DNA of 64,000 nt from Pseudomonas guariconensis (GTDB taxonomy: Bacteria; Pseudomonadota; Gammaproteobacteria; Pseudomonadales; Pseudomonadaceae), in NCBI RefSeq assembly GCF_015680235.1, contig NZ_JADLJL010000005.1, forward strand, positions 62,001 to 126,000, written 5' to 3'. A program made the translations under genes and the position numbers. This document shows positions 1 through 9,271 of this stretch, piece by piece. Under the pieces are notes generated by a model. The model was not told where the DNA came from, did no database searches, and worked only from the letters and a program-made list of their open reading frames with translations. Numbering within the stretch: the stretch's first letter is position 1; every line of letters begins with the position of its first letter.

Positions 1-60
1 AGCCGGCTCCCACCTGTCTCGCGCTGCGCTGAACCTGTGGGAGCCGGCTTGCCGGCGATG
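1..60. repeat. REP-type inverted repeat pair
   Basis: Two facing copies of a GC-rich repeat: AGCCGGCTCCCAC near position 1 and its reverse complement GTGGGAGCCGGCT at about 40-52, followed by TGCCGGCGAT. The same unit recurs at about 34.5, 46.3, 46.5, 61.6 and 61.8 kb, always between genes. This matches the extragenic palindromes typical of Pseudomonas putida-group genomes. The pair may extend to the left of the window. Confidence 0.75.
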
Positions 61-70
61 AAGCCTGGGA

Positions 71-418
71 TCAGTTGACGATCTCGACGATGTCCACGTC
101 CACTTCACGGCTCATCAGGTGCTTCTCCACCTCGCCGGTCAGCTTGACCTTGGTCTTGTCGTTGAACGGCGTCTGCGGCAGGTCCTCGTCGTCGATCTCG
201 ACGGTGATGGTGCCGGTGTTGTCCTTGAACTCGTACTTGTCGTCGTTGTTGATCTTCTTGGTCACGTAGCCTTGCAGCACCACCGGGGTGTCGTCAGCGG
301 CATCGTTGGCGGCGGCGACGGTGGTCACCGACTGGGCGCCTGGGCCGGTGTAGCCGGCTGCCAGGGCGGCAGTGCTGAACAGAGGGGCGAGGATCAGGGC
401 GAGGTAACGAGCTTTCAT
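71..418 (-). CDS. YgiW/YdeI-family periplasmic OB-fold stress protein
   Basis: A 115-residue protein with a signal peptide at residues 1-20 (cleavage after ALA) and one small BOF/OB domain at about 45-115, including the family's diagnostic run of aspartate and glycine around residues 59-76 (YEFKDNTGTITVEID). Family members such as E. coli YgiW bind ligands in the periplasm and support stress tolerance; the ligand here is unknown. It is the last gene of the minus-strand block, 71 bp after gspM. A weak hairpin in that gap suggests it may have its own expression, and nothing links it to secretion. Confidence 0.85.
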   Translation of the reverse strand: MKARYLALILAPLFSTAALAAGYTGPGAQSVTTVAAANDAADDTPVVLQGYVTKKINNDDKYEFKDNTGTITVEIDDEDLPQTPFNDKTKVKLTGEVEKHLMSREVDVDIVEIVN

Positions 419-450
419 GGTGTCAGGTCCTGTTGGGGTTTCGATGGGAA

Positions 451-466
451 CAGCCTACCGAGGCTG
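451..466 (-). terminator. possible weak terminator after gspM
   Basis: Inverted repeat CAGCCT-ACCG-AGGCTG lies between the gspM stop and the YgiW-like gene. On the minus strand it is followed only by TTCC, so it is at best a weak or Rho-assisted terminator for the secretion operon. Confidence 0.3.
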
Positions 467-489
467 GCTGAAGCGAAGCTTAATCAGCC

Positions 490-960
490 TCATGCCTCGT
501 CCAGTTCCAGACTGACCCTGGCCTGGAGCTGGTCGTCCATGACCTGCAATTGCATGTCCCGTACCCGGCCGCCTTCACGCTCAAGCGCATGCAGCCATGC
601 AAACATCACGGCCGGCGAGCCTTCGAAGCTGACATCGACCTGCTGGGCCCTGGTCTCAAGGCCAGTGATGCGCACGCCCGCCGCCTGGGCCCGCTCGCTC
701 AGCCTGGCCGGTGTCAGCACCGGCCAGGCTTCCTGCATCCGGGCAGGCCCTGCCGATACCCGTTGCAGGTGGTCGGCCAATGCCTGTTCGCGGGCCAATG
801 CCTGGCCGGCCTGCTGCAGGCGCGCCTGGCCTGGCTCCCACGCCAGCTGCCAGGCCGCAACCAGGGTCAATGCCCACAGGGCGGCTACGATCACCCTTCG
901 CCGCTCGCCCGAGATCAGCCGCCATTGGCGCACCAGGGCATGTTCCTTCCACTGCATCAT
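490..960 (-). CDS. gspM: Type II secretion inner-membrane protein GspM
   Basis: A 156-residue protein: short cytoplasmic N-terminus, one membrane helix at about 22-40 and a periplasmic domain of the ferredoxin-like GspM type. GspM pairs with GspL in the inner-membrane assembly platform. The start is the first of two ATG codons whose ATGA overlaps the gspL stop, which favours translational coupling; the open frame extends far upstream but only as a shadow of gspL. It is the last gsp gene; no gspN or gspO follows. Confidence 0.85.
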   Translation of the reverse strand: MMQWKEHALVRQWRLISGERRRVIVAALWALTLVAAWQLAWEPGQARLQQAGQALAREQALADHLQRVSAGPARMQEAWPVLTPARLSERAQAAGVRITGLETRAQQVDVSFEGSPAVMFAWLHALEREGGRVRDMQLQVMDDQLQARVSLELDEA

Positions 961-2066
961 CGCGCCTCCTTCCAGGTCAGGGTCGCCCGTACACCTTGTT
1001 CGTCCTGACGGGCCTGGTCGATCAATACTGCCGGCACGCGTTGGCGCAGGCGCTCGAGGTCTTCGAACCCTTGCGCCAACACCTCCATGCGCCAGCCTTC
1101 GACAGGGCTCAGGGTTGCCTGCGCCACAGTCAGGTTCCCGGTTTCCACCAACTGCTCGCCGAGCGACGCCAGCCCTTCGATCGCCGTCGCCGGGTGCGGG
1201 CGGTACTCGAGCGCACGGATCTGGCTGGCAAGATCTGCGCTGACCGGCTGCCCGGGCGCCCAGCGTTGGAAGGCCTGGCGATTGTCTGCCTGCAATTGGG
1301 CGGTGCGCTGCAGCAGCCATTCAGCCCTCAGGTAATCGGCCACGCACACCATCGCGAACGCTATCGACACCCCAACGGCCAGGGCTCGCCAGGGCACGCT
1401 CGCACGGCGCCGTCGGTAGGCGCCCTGAAGCAGGTCGATGGCCTGCATGCGGCCTTGCCTGAGCGTATCGAAGGCACAGGTGACCGATCGGGTGCACAGG
1501 GGCAGCTCTGCCTGCTGCGCCTCGGCCAGCCATGCGATGGTCGGCCACTGCGGTGCCAGCGCCTGGGCGGCCTGGGGGGTGGCAGCCAACCGGGGGGCGC
1601 CAGCACCGCCTATCAACCAACGGCCTTCGAGCCACAGCGCACACGCGGGCTCGCCCGTGAGCAGGTCGGCATCGACATGCAAGGCAAGCGGTTCGACACC
1701 CTGGGCTTGCAGCAGGGCCAGCAGGTTGTCCATGACGTCTCGGTCAATCACCAGTCCCCGCCGTTGCTTCTGCTCATCGGCAGGGCCGAAAGCCAGGTGC
1801 ACCGTCTCCAGCGGCGCTGCCAACTGGTCCTCGGCGGCATAAGCCAAGGTATCGGGCTTGGGCCGCCTGCCCGGCAGCGGGCCGACTTCGCAGGTGCCCA
1901 CCATTTCCATCGGCACCACCACCACGGCCGCGCCGCTCAGGATCGAGGCCACGTCACCGATGCTCACGCGGTGTTGCTCGCCACCTGCCGTTCGCACCCA
2001 CACGGGCCACTGCGCATCGGCCGTCTCTTTTCCTGCGGGCAGCAGGTACAACCAATTTTCACTCAT
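957..2066 (-). CDS. gspL: Type II secretion assembly-platform protein GspL
   Basis: A 369-residue protein with an actin-like cytoplasmic domain (about 1-220), a membrane helix at about 228-246 just after the basic stretch YRRRR, and a periplasmic ferredoxin-like domain. GspL recruits the GspE ATPase to the membrane and dimerises with GspM. I chose the ATG giving MSENWLYLLP, which overlaps the gspK stop by a few bases; the longer frame adds 15 residues that are out-of-frame gspK sequence. Its position between gspK and gspM is the usual order. Confidence 0.87.
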   Translation of the reverse strand: MSENWLYLLPAGKETADAQWPVWVRTAGGEQHRVSIGDVASILSGAAVVVVPMEMVGTCEVGPLPGRRPKPDTLAYAAEDQLAAPLETVHLAFGPADEQKQRRGLVIDRDVMDNLLALLQAQGVEPLALHVDADLLTGEPACALWLEGRWLIGGAGAPRLAATPQAAQALAPQWPTIAWLAEAQQAELPLCTRSVTCAFDTLRQGRMQAIDLLQGAYRRRRASVPWRALAVGVSIAFAMVCVADYLRAEWLLQRTAQLQADNRQAFQRWAPGQPVSADLASQIRALEYRPHPATAIEGLASLGEQLVETGNLTVAQATLSPVEGWRMEVLAQGFEDLERLRQRVPAVLIDQARQDEQGVRATLTWKEAR

Positions 2067-2916
2067 TCGGCATTTGCTCCCGCACTGCAGAAAACACACG
2101 TCGCACCACACGAACCTGGTGCGTGTTCAGATCGATTTCCAAGTCGCTGTACAGGTACATCCGCCTGCCGCCCAGCTCTACCTGGACCTCGAGTCGAAAC
2201 CACTGGCTGTTCACGGTCAGCCCGCGGCTGGTCACGCCAAGGCCCTCCATTTGGGGCAGGGCCAGGAACTGGTCGACTCTGGCGTAGCCCTCTTCGGGTC
2301 GCCCAGCCACCAGCCGGCGCGCCACGTCGGGCGACAGGTCCTCGAGCGCGGCCAGCACCTGCGCAGGTGCGGTATTGATGTTGAGCCTGGCCTCCTTGGG
2401 CAATGCCACGACCCAGGGCCGCAAGCGCTCCATGACCGCTGCGGAAACCTCCGGCAAGGCACGTAGCTGGGTGATGTCGAGCAGCGGTTTCCCCATCAAG
2501 CTGTCCAACACGGGGGGCTCTATCTGCAGTGACCGACAGAGGCGTTCCCACCGTTCGAGCAAGATCGGGTCGGGCGTCTTGGGCGCCAGCAAGGCACCGA
2601 GGTTGTATCGTGCCGAGAGATCCTCAAGCTGCGTGCGCACCCGCCCCTGGCCGAGGGTGAAGGCCTGGGGACGCGCCCAGTGCTGCCCGCCATGGGTGAC
2701 CTGAACGACCTCGACCACCGCCTGGCGAAGCTGCCCCAGGACCCTGCGTTCTGCGCCATGGGCCAGCTGCAACAAACGTGTGGCCTCGATCTGCTGGGTC
2801 ACACCGCCCAGCAGCAGTTGGTGGCTACGCAACATGCCGGCGACCAGTAACGACAACAGCGCCATGATCAACAGTACCGTGACGAGCGCCAGCCCCTTTT
2901 GCCGCTGCTGGGTCAT
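2059..2916 (-). CDS. gspK: Type II secretion minor pseudopilin GspK
   Basis: A 285-residue minor pseudopilin. The N-terminus MTQQRQKG followed by LALVTVLLIMALLSLLVAG is a prepilin-peptidase site plus hydrophobic helix. It lacks the glutamate at position +5, as is normal for GspK, and its length (over 250 residues) sets it apart from GspH, I and J. GspK caps the pseudopilus tip with GspI and GspJ. The start codon overlaps the gspJ stop (ATGA). The longer upstream frame is a gspJ shadow. Confidence 0.9.
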   Translation of the reverse strand: MTQQRQKGLALVTVLLIMALLSLLVAGMLRSHQLLLGGVTQQIEATRLLQLAHGAERRVLGQLRQAVVEVVQVTHGGQHWARPQAFTLGQGRVRTQLEDLSARYNLGALLAPKTPDPILLERWERLCRSLQIEPPVLDSLMGKPLLDITQLRALPEVSAAVMERLRPWVVALPKEARLNINTAPAQVLAALEDLSPDVARRLVAGRPEEGYARVDQFLALPQMEGLGVTSRGLTVNSQWFRLEVQVELGGRRMYLYSDLEIDLNTHQVRVVRRVFSAVREQMPNE

Positions 2917-3506
2917 CGATTGGCCCCCGCCAGGGGAAGCACCCGCCGCACCTGCCCGAAGCGCTGTGTCGACACGATGATTTCCAGTGCCTGCGGTGGT
3001 GCTGGCCGGCGCTGCGCGAAGGGCCAGCGCGTCTGCCAGCCGACCTCGGGCACATACACGCGCCAGCGCAGCTCGACGACACCGTCGAGCAGACGCTGGG
3101 GAAGACCTAGGCCTTGTTCCAAGGTGCTGCGCCGCCGCCACAGCACGCCATCCTCCAGCCAATAGTCGACCAACCTCACGTCGCTGCGTGGCAAGGGTTG
3201 GCTGTCCTGGGTGCCGGCGAGCAGCCAGCCCATGCGCTGCTGCCCCAGCGTGAAGCCATAGCCGTTCTTGTTCAGGCTCCCTGGCAGGTACGCTTGCAGC
3301 GCATCCCGCTGAACCAGGCTCATTGCCCGCCCCAACGCGCGCACGGCTTCGGCCTGGTCCTGGCGCTTGGCATCGGCACGTACCAGCACATCGAGCAGGC
3401 GCCCGGTGCCGACCGCCAGTAGCGCGAAGATGGCGATGGCCAGCAGCAACTCGATCAGGGTAAAGCCCTGCTGGCGGCGCGCCCTGCCCGCTTCATTCGG
3501 CAGCAT
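2913..3506 (-). CDS. gspJ: Type II secretion minor pseudopilin GspJ
   Basis: A 197-residue minor pseudopilin. The leader MLPNEAGRARRQQG precedes FTLIELLLAIAIFALLAV, a canonical type III signal with Glu at +5, cut by the prepilin peptidase (PilD/GspO, not encoded here). A C-terminal beta-rich domain follows. GspJ forms the tip complex with GspI and GspK. The gene overlaps the end of gspI by about 14 bp and gspK by 4 bp. Confidence 0.9.
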   Translation of the reverse strand: MLPNEAGRARRQQGFTLIELLLAIAIFALLAVGTGRLLDVLVRADAKRQDQAEAVRALGRAMSLVQRDALQAYLPGSLNKNGYGFTLGQQRMGWLLAGTQDSQPLPRSDVRLVDYWLEDGVLWRRRSTLEQGLGLPQRLLDGVVELRWRVYVPEVGWQTRWPFAQRRPAPPQALEIIVSTQRFGQVRRVLPLAGANR

Positions 3507-3885
3507 CGGCGTCCTCCGTCCACCCGGTGGCCTGGTGCAGCACCTGGCCATTCGCGGCGAGGCCCACACGCACATGGACTTCGACCAGGCCACGCCCAGC
3601 CAGGCGACGACGGGTCTCGACCAGCGTCCAGCGGCGCCGGTCGTAGGTCACCTCCAGCGTGCGCTGCCCAGCCGGCGGCGTCGGCAGCAAGCGCAGCTCG
3701 GTCAGATGGTTATCGGCGATCCAGCTGGCGAACAGGCGGTCCTGCAAGCCTTGCGACTGCATCAGCACATGCCGGGTCGCCGTGCTCACCGCCACCGCCA
3801 GGACGGCGAAGATCGCCAGCGCCACCAAGACTTCCAGCAAGGTGAATCCACGTTCACGGTGCGAGCTTGGGATCATTGAGTCCAT
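3493..3885 (-). CDS. gspI: Type II secretion minor pseudopilin GspI
   Basis: A 130-residue pseudopilin with the cleavage motif RERG followed by FTLLEVLVALAIFAVLAV and a short globular C-terminus. The start is uncertain: MDSMIPSSHRERG at 3885 and the inner methionine at 3876 both overlap the end of gspH (stop at 3854) and both leave a short basic leader. GspI nucleates the pseudopilus tip. Confidence 0.87.
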   Translation of the reverse strand: MDSMIPSSHRERGFTLLEVLVALAIFAVLAVAVSTATRHVLMQSQGLQDRLFASWIADNHLTELRLLPTPPAGQRTLEVTYDRRRWTLVETRRRLAGRGLVEVHVRVGLAANGQVLHQATGWTEDADAAE

Positions 3886-4318
3886 CACTCGACACCGTGG
3901 CCAGGCGCTTGTCCATCGCCATGAAATACAACGAGAACGGCGTGTGCTCGTCATTGCTGGAGATCACCAGTTGCGGTGCGTTGCCGCGTGCAGCGGTCGA
4001 TACCGGCACCCCATCGACCTCCAGGCGCAAATCCAGCTCCAACGCACGATGCCGGCCCGCAGCCTCCCAGCCTTGCTCGGCGGCGCGGAACAACTGGTAG
4101 CCCTGACCGTCGAGGCGCAAACCCAGGGTGCGCCCCTCCAGCACCGCCTGTTGCCGTGCATGCTGCAGCATTTGCAGAAAGAGGCTGGCCTCCTGGTTGG
4201 CCACACGCTGCGGGTCACGACCGAACTTCAGCCCCGCCATTCCCATGACGATCCCCAGCAGCACCATGACCACCAACAGTTCCAACAGGGTAAAACCCTG
4301 GGCTTGGCGCCGTTTCAT
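3854..4318 (-). CDS. gspH: Type II secretion pseudopilin GspH
   Basis: A 154-residue pseudopilin. MKRRQAQG precedes FTLLELLVVMVLLGIVMGMAG, with Glu+5 and the hydrophobic helix, followed by a GspH-type beta-sandwich domain. GspH sits between the GspI/J/K tip and the GspG shaft. ATGA overlap with gspG upstream. Confidence 0.88.
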   Translation of the reverse strand: MKRRQAQGFTLLELLVVMVLLGIVMGMAGLKFGRDPQRVANQEASLFLQMLQHARQQAVLEGRTLGLRLDGQGYQLFRAAEQGWEAAGRHRALELDLRLEVDGVPVSTAARGNAPQLVISSNDEHTPFSLYFMAMDKRLATVSSDGLNDPKLAP

Positions 4319-4761
4319 TCAGGCCAGTTACCGATGTCGGCGTCCATGCCCTCGCCGCCAGGCTGGCCATCGGCGCCCAGGGTATACAGGTCATAGCCTT
4401 GGCTCGAGCGCGTACCAGGGCTCGTGTACTGGTAAGGCGAACCCCACGGGTCGGTAGGCGTGCTCTTCAGATAGCCCTGGGCGTTCCACTGGCGCGGCAG
4501 CGGCGCCACGGTCGGCTGTTTGACCAAGGCATCGAGGCCCTGGGCGGTGCTTGGGTAGCGGCCGTTGTCCAGCCGATAGATTTCCAGGGCCGTGGAAATC
4601 GACTGGATATCGGTGCGGGCGGCGGTGAGCTTGGCGTGGTCCGGGCGGCTCATCACGTTGGGCAGCACCAAGGCGCCAAGCACGCCCAGGATGATGACCA
4701 CGACCATGATTTCGATGAGGGTGAAACCGCGTTGCGCGCGGCGTGCTGAACGAATGGACAT
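4315..4761 (-). CDS. gspG: Type II secretion major pseudopilin GspG
   Basis: A 148-residue protein with leader MSIRSARRAQRG, cleavage before FTLIEIMVVVIILGVLGALV, then the conserved PNVMSRPDHAK and the C-terminal GspG signature (DPWGSPYQY, and YDLYTLGADGQPGGEG with the calcium-binding acidic loop). It is the shaft subunit of the pseudopilus. Length and C-terminal motif distinguish it from type IV pilins. One base separates it from gspF. Confidence 0.95.
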   Translation of the reverse strand: MSIRSARRAQRGFTLIEIMVVVIILGVLGALVLPNVMSRPDHAKLTAARTDIQSISTALEIYRLDNGRYPSTAQGLDALVKQPTVAPLPRQWNAQGYLKSTPTDPWGSPYQYTSPGTRSSQGYDLYTLGADGQPGGEGMDADIGNWPE

Positions 4762-4762
4762 A

Positions 4763-5968
4763 TCAGTTGACCAGTTGGTTGAGGTTGAGAATGGGGAGCA
4801 GGATGGCGAGCACGATGAACAGCACGATGCCGCCCATCACCAGCAGCATCAGCGGCTCGCAAAGGCTCACCAGCAGGGAGATCCGCCCCGCCAGCTGTTT
4901 GCCCTGAAGGTCGGCGGCACGTTCGAGCATGGTGTCCAGGTCACCGGCACGCTCGCCGCTGGCGATCATGTGCAGCATCAGGGGCGGCAAGGTCTCGCTG
5001 CGTGCCAGGCAGTTGGCCAGCGTGGCGCCTTCACCCAGCTCCCGGGCCGCTTCCAGCAGGCGTTCGCGCAGCACCAGGTTGCCGATGACACCGGCACCGA
5101 TGTGCATGGCTTCGACCAGGGCGACACCGCTGCGCCCCAGAATCGCCAAGGTGCTGATGAAACGCGCCGCCTCACTGGCGCGGACGAATTCGCCATAAGC
5201 CGGCAGGCGCAAGGACACCCCATGCCACTGCCGACGCCGGGTGGGTTGGCGCAAGGCCAGGTACACCACCGTAGCCGCTGCCGCCAGGGCCGGAACGCCT
5301 ATCAGCCCATAGCGGTTGGTGGCGTCGCTGAGCGCGATCAGTACCTGGGTCGCCATGGGCAGTTGGGCCTGGTCCCGGGCGAACGCCTGCACGACATCTG
5401 GCACCACATAGCCCAGCAGAAAGCCCACGACCAGCAACGAGACCACCAGCAGGATCACCGGGTACACCATCGCCAGTTGTACTTTCTGGCGCAGGGCCTG
5501 CTGGTTCTCGCCATGCTCGGCCAGGCGGTCGAGCACCCCGGCCAGGTGGCCGGAGCGTTCCGCCGCCGCGATGGTGGCCCGGTAGACCATGGGAAACGCC
5601 TGTGGATAAGCCCCCAGTGCTTGCGCCAGGGCGTGGCCTTCGGCAACGCGCTCAGCCACGCCACGCACTATTTGCCGTACTTGGCGTTGGCTGGTTTGCG
5701 CAGCGACGGCCTGCAGGGCTTCGGTCAGCGGCACGCCCGCATGCAGCAAGGTCGCCAGCTGCCGGGTCAGCAGCGAGCGCCGGGCCAGGCTCAGGCGGTT
5801 GCGCGCCAACAAGCCATTGAAGAAAGACGCCCGTACCGGTTCGACCTGCAGCACCAGCAGCCCCTGGTCGCGCAGCGCCTGGCGGGCCTGGCGCGCGCTC
5901 GGCGCCTCCAGGGTGCCCCGCTGGCGAACGCCTTGGGTGTCCTGGGCCTGGTAACGAAACACCGCCAT
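4763..5968 (-). CDS. gspF: Type II secretion inner-membrane platform protein GspF
   Basis: A 401-residue polytopic protein with two repeated GspF/PilC cytoplasmic domains (about 65-190 and 270-390), each followed by membrane helices (for example around 170-195, 220-240 and 370-395). It forms the core of the inner-membrane platform that couples the GspE motor to pseudopilus growth. The N-terminal MAVFRYQAQD is typical of the family. The start lies one base after the gspE stop. Confidence 0.93.
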   Translation of the reverse strand: MAVFRYQAQDTQGVRQRGTLEAPSARQARQALRDQGLLVLQVEPVRASFFNGLLARNRLSLARRSLLTRQLATLLHAGVPLTEALQAVAAQTSQRQVRQIVRGVAERVAEGHALAQALGAYPQAFPMVYRATIAAAERSGHLAGVLDRLAEHGENQQALRQKVQLAMVYPVILLVVSLLVVGFLLGYVVPDVVQAFARDQAQLPMATQVLIALSDATNRYGLIGVPALAAAATVVYLALRQPTRRRQWHGVSLRLPAYGEFVRASEAARFISTLAILGRSGVALVEAMHIGAGVIGNLVLRERLLEAARELGEGATLANCLARSETLPPLMLHMIASGERAGDLDTMLERAADLQGKQLAGRISLLVSLCEPLMLLVMGGIVLFIVLAILLPILNLNQLVN

Positions 5969-5969
5969 A

Positions 5970-7433
5970 TCAGCCCTGCCCCGTCACGCGCAGCAGTTCT
6001 TCCACGCTGGTCTGCCCCTGGCAGACACGCTGGACGCCATGCTGGAACAAGCTCGGCGTGTCCTGGCGGATCAGCTCGAGCATCTGCGCCTGGGACGCGC
6101 GTGTATGGATCGCCTGGGCCAGCGGCGGCCCTACCACCACCATTTCATGCAGGGCCAGACGGCCGCTGTAGCCTTGCTGGCACTCAGCACACCCCTGCGC
6201 CTTGTACACCACCGCAGGCCGCTCAGCGGGGTGGCCGAGAGCGTTGGCAATGGCCTCGTCCACGTCGCAGGCGACCTTGCAGTGCGGGCAAAGCTTGCGT
6301 ACCAGGCGCTGGGCCATGACCCCGGCCAGCGACGAGGCGAGCAGGCAGGTGTCGATGCCCATGTCCGCCAGGCGTGTGATGGCACCCAATGCGCTGTTGG
6401 TATGCAGGGTGGACAGCACCAGGTGCCCGGTAAGCGAAGCCTGGACGGCAATATCGGCGGTTTCCCGGTCACGGATCTCGCCGACCATGACCACGTCCGG
6501 GTCCTGGCGCAGGATGGCACGCAGGCCGCGGGCGAAGGTCATGTCGACCTTGGTGTTGACTTGGGTCTGGCCGATACCGGGCAGGTGATACTCGATCGGG
6601 TCTTCGACGGTGAGGATGTTGCGCGACACCTGGTTGAGGTACGAAAGCGCGGTGTACAGCGTCGTGGTCTTGCCCGAGCCGGTGGGCCCGGTGACCAGGA
6701 AGATGCCATGGGGCTTCTCCAGCATGCGCATGAAGCCGGTACGCACCGCCCCTTGCATCTGCATGTGGTCGATGTCCAGGCGCACCGCCTGCTTGTCCAG
6801 CAAACGCAGCACCACCCGTTCGCCATGGGCCGCCGGCAGGGTCGACACCCGCACGTCCACTTCATGGCCAGCCAGGCGCAGGCTGATCCGGCCGTCCTGG
6901 GGCACGCGCTTCTCGGCGATGTCCAGGCGCGCCATGACCTTGATGCGCGAGACCAGCAGCGCGGACAGCTCCCGTGGCGGTGCCAGCACTTCGCGCATCA
7001 CGCCGTCGATGCGCATGCGCACCCGCAGTTGCTGCTCGAAGGTTTCCAGGTGGATGTCCGACGCCCGGGAGCGCACCGCCTCGCTGAGCAAGGCATTGAG
7101 CAGGCGAATGATCGGCGCATCGTCCTGCTGGTCGAGCAGGTCGCTGGTCTGCGGCAAGGCTTCGGCCAAGCGGGACAGGTCGATTTCCTGGTCCAAGCCC
7201 TGGACCACCGCCTGCGCCGCGTCCTGGCTGCCGCCATAGCAACTGGCCAGGCGCTCGGCAAAGCAGGCGTCGTCCACCTGGCGCAGGGGCCAGGCACTGC
7301 CTACCACGCGACAGGCCTCGGCCATGGCGGCCAGCGACGCATCCTTGCGCATCAGCAAGGCGGGTTCATCCGCCTGCTGGTCGAACAGGATGCCGTGGCG
7401 CCGGGCGAAGCTGAAGGGCAGAGCGGCGCTCAT
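5970..7433 (-). CDS. gspE: Type II secretion ATPase GspE
   Basis: A 487-residue secretion ATPase. Walker A GPTGSGKT is at 249-256, the Walker B/Glu box DPDVVMVGE at about 311-319, and the histidine box (LVLSTLHTN) at about 338-346. Cys382, Cys385, Cys415 and Cys418 form the GspE/PilB zinc tetracysteine motif, which PilT-type retraction ATPases lack. The N-terminal domain (1-110) binds GspL. It powers pseudopilus extension in the cytoplasm. ATGA overlap with gspD. Confidence 0.95.
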   Translation of the reverse strand: MSAALPFSFARRHGILFDQQADEPALLMRKDASLAAMAEACRVVGSAWPLRQVDDACFAERLASCYGGSQDAAQAVVQGLDQEIDLSRLAEALPQTSDLLDQQDDAPIIRLLNALLSEAVRSRASDIHLETFEQQLRVRMRIDGVMREVLAPPRELSALLVSRIKVMARLDIAEKRVPQDGRISLRLAGHEVDVRVSTLPAAHGERVVLRLLDKQAVRLDIDHMQMQGAVRTGFMRMLEKPHGIFLVTGPTGSGKTTTLYTALSYLNQVSRNILTVEDPIEYHLPGIGQTQVNTKVDMTFARGLRAILRQDPDVVMVGEIRDRETADIAVQASLTGHLVLSTLHTNSALGAITRLADMGIDTCLLASSLAGVMAQRLVRKLCPHCKVACDVDEAIANALGHPAERPAVVYKAQGCAECQQGYSGRLALHEMVVVGPPLAQAIHTRASQAQMLELIRQDTPSLFQHGVQRVCQGQTSVEELLRVTGQG

Positions 7434-9271
7434 CGACGGTCGCCTGGGTTGTCGGGCAGGCGCTTGGCCTCGAACAGCTGTCGGGCATCCTTGGGCAGCA
7501 CGGAATCGTCCACTGTGCGAACGTTCTCGTAGGCGCGTCGCCCGGCCTGGACCAGCTCGTCCTGGCTACGCAGGATGGTAGGGCGCAGGAAGACCATCAG
7601 GTTGGTCTTTTCCTGGACATCCCGGTTCCAGCGGAACAGGCCGCCCACCCAGGGAATTCGGCTGAGCAACGGCACGCCACGCTGCTCTTTCCTCACGCTG
7701 TCCTTGATCAGGCCACCGATCACGATGATCTCGCCGTCGGCGGCGAGGATGGTGCTTTTGAGCGTGCGCTTGTTGGTGATCAGGTCGTTTTCCAGCGTAC
7801 TGGGGGCAAGCTCCGAACTTTCCTGCTCCACTTCCAGGCGCAAGGTCCGGCCTTCGTTGATGTGCGGGCGCACCTTCAGGCTGATACCGATGTCCTTGCG
7901 CTCGACGGTGGTGAACGGGTTGTCCGCGCCACTGCCGGTGGTGGTGTACGACCCGGTCTTGAACGGCACGTTCTGGCCGACGAGGATCTGCGCCTCCTGG
8001 TTGTCGAGGGTCAGCAGGCTGGGAGTCGACAGCAAGTTGCTGCGGGTATTGCTGGCCAGGGCCGAGACCAGCAGGCCGAAGCGATCCGAGCCGATGGCCA
8101 GGGCCGCGCCCGCCGGGATCGACTTACCCTCGCCGAGCAAGTCGGCCAGCGAGGCACCGCTGTCCGGGAAGGTGATGCCTCCCTTCAGGCCGCCCTTGTC
8201 GATGCCCCATTGCAGGCCGAGGGCCTCGTTGATGTCACCGCTGACTTCGACGATGGCCGCGTGGATCAACACCTGGGCCCGTGGTTGATCCAATTGCTCG
8301 ATGATCTGTTCAACACTGCCCAGGGTCTGGGGCTCGCCCAGCAGCACCAGGGCGTTCTGGTTGGCATCGGCCTTGACCATGGCTTCACCACTGAGCGCCT
8401 CGCCCAGGCCGTCGCCGGTCGGCTTGCCGTCCAGGCGCTTGCCCACATCGCCCAGCACCTCGGCCAACTGCTCGGCGTTGCTGTGCTGCAGGCGGACCAC
8501 ACGCCAGTTCTGCGAAGCGGTAGGCGCTGGGACATCCAGCGAACGGCTCAACTGTGCCAGGCGCTGGCGCGACTTGGCGGGCCCGAGGATGAGCAGGCGG
8601 TTACCCGGCAGGTCAGCCAGTACCCGCACACCGCTGTCCGGGCCACCTGCGGCCCCTTCCACCACCGCCAGCACGTCGCTGGCCTGGGCCTTGCGCAAGG
8701 TCACCAGTTCGTAGTCGTGCCGCTGGCCGCTGTCGAGCTGCAACACCAGGTCTTCCAGGCGGTCCAGATTGGCGGCCGAATCGGTCACCACCAGGGCGTT
8801 GGCCGAACTGGAAGGCCCGATATAGCCATTGCTCGACACCAGCGGGCGCAACAGCCCCGCAAGGTCCGAGGCCGTACTGCCCGACAGCGGCAACACCCGA
8901 GTGGTGAATGCCGCAGGGATGGCCTCGACCTGCTGGTTGGCCCAGGCCTTGGCTTCGCTGGCCGGCAGCACCAACAGCCGGTCACCGTCGTTCACCGCGG
9001 CGAAGCCCTGAGCGTTGAGCACCGAGTAGAACAGCCGGCGTATCCCTTCACGGTCGAGCGCCTCGCTGGACAGGACGGTGATGCGGCCTTGTACGCGGGG
9101 GTCCAGGATGATCGTCTGGTCGAGTATCGCCCCCACCTCACGCACCACGTCGCGCACGTCGGCATCGCTCATTGCCAGTTGCCAGGTCGCCTCGTCGGCC
9201 AGGGCCATGGAACAGGTCAAGGTAAGGCAGGCGCCGAGCGAGGCGGCACGCAGGTATCGTTTGAGAGTCAT
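7430..9271 (-). CDS. gspD: Type II secretion outer-membrane secretin GspD
   Basis: A 613-residue secretin with a signal peptide (about 1-25, ending SMALA), N0 domain and three N1-N3 repeats (about 30-320), and the C-terminal beta-barrel secretin domain ending around GVPLLSRIPWVGGLFRW. GspD forms the outer-membrane gate. No gspS pilotin gene is seen nearby. It overlaps gspC by ATGA. It is one of two secretins in the window; the other, PilQ, belongs to the type IV pilus operon. Confidence 0.95.
   Translation of the reverse strand: MTLKRYLRAASLGACLTLTCSMALADEATWQLAMSDADVRDVVREVGAILDQTIILDPRVQGRITVLSSEALDREGIRRLFYSVLNAQGFAAVNDGDRLLVLPASEAKAWANQQVEAIPAAFTTRVLPLSGSTASDLAGLLRPLVSSNGYIGPSSSANALVVTDSAANLDRLEDLVLQLDSGQRHDYELVTLRKAQASDVLAVVEGAAGGPDSGVRVLADLPGNRLLILGPAKSRQRLAQLSRSLDVPAPTASQNWRVVRLQHSNAEQLAEVLGDVGKRLDGKPTGDGLGEALSGEAMVKADANQNALVLLGEPQTLGSVEQIIEQLDQPRAQVLIHAAIVEVSGDINEALGLQWGIDKGGLKGGITFPDSGASLADLLGEGKSIPAGAALAIGSDRFGLLVSALASNTRSNLLSTPSLLTLDNQEAQILVGQNVPFKTGSYTTTGSGADNPFTTVERKDIGISLKVRPHINEGRTLRLEVEQESSELAPSTLENDLITNKRTLKSTILAADGEIIVIGGLIKDSVRKEQRGVPLLSRIPWVGGLFRWNRDVQEKTNLMVFLRPTILRSQDELVQAGRRAYENVRTVDDSVLPKDARQLFEAKRLPDNPGDRR

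Noticed and set aside
711..2378. Long plus-strand open frames over the gsp genes (also 119-1243)
   Set aside because: They lie opposite gspM, gspL and gspK, which have clear families, tight overlaps and correct order. The antisense translations look random.
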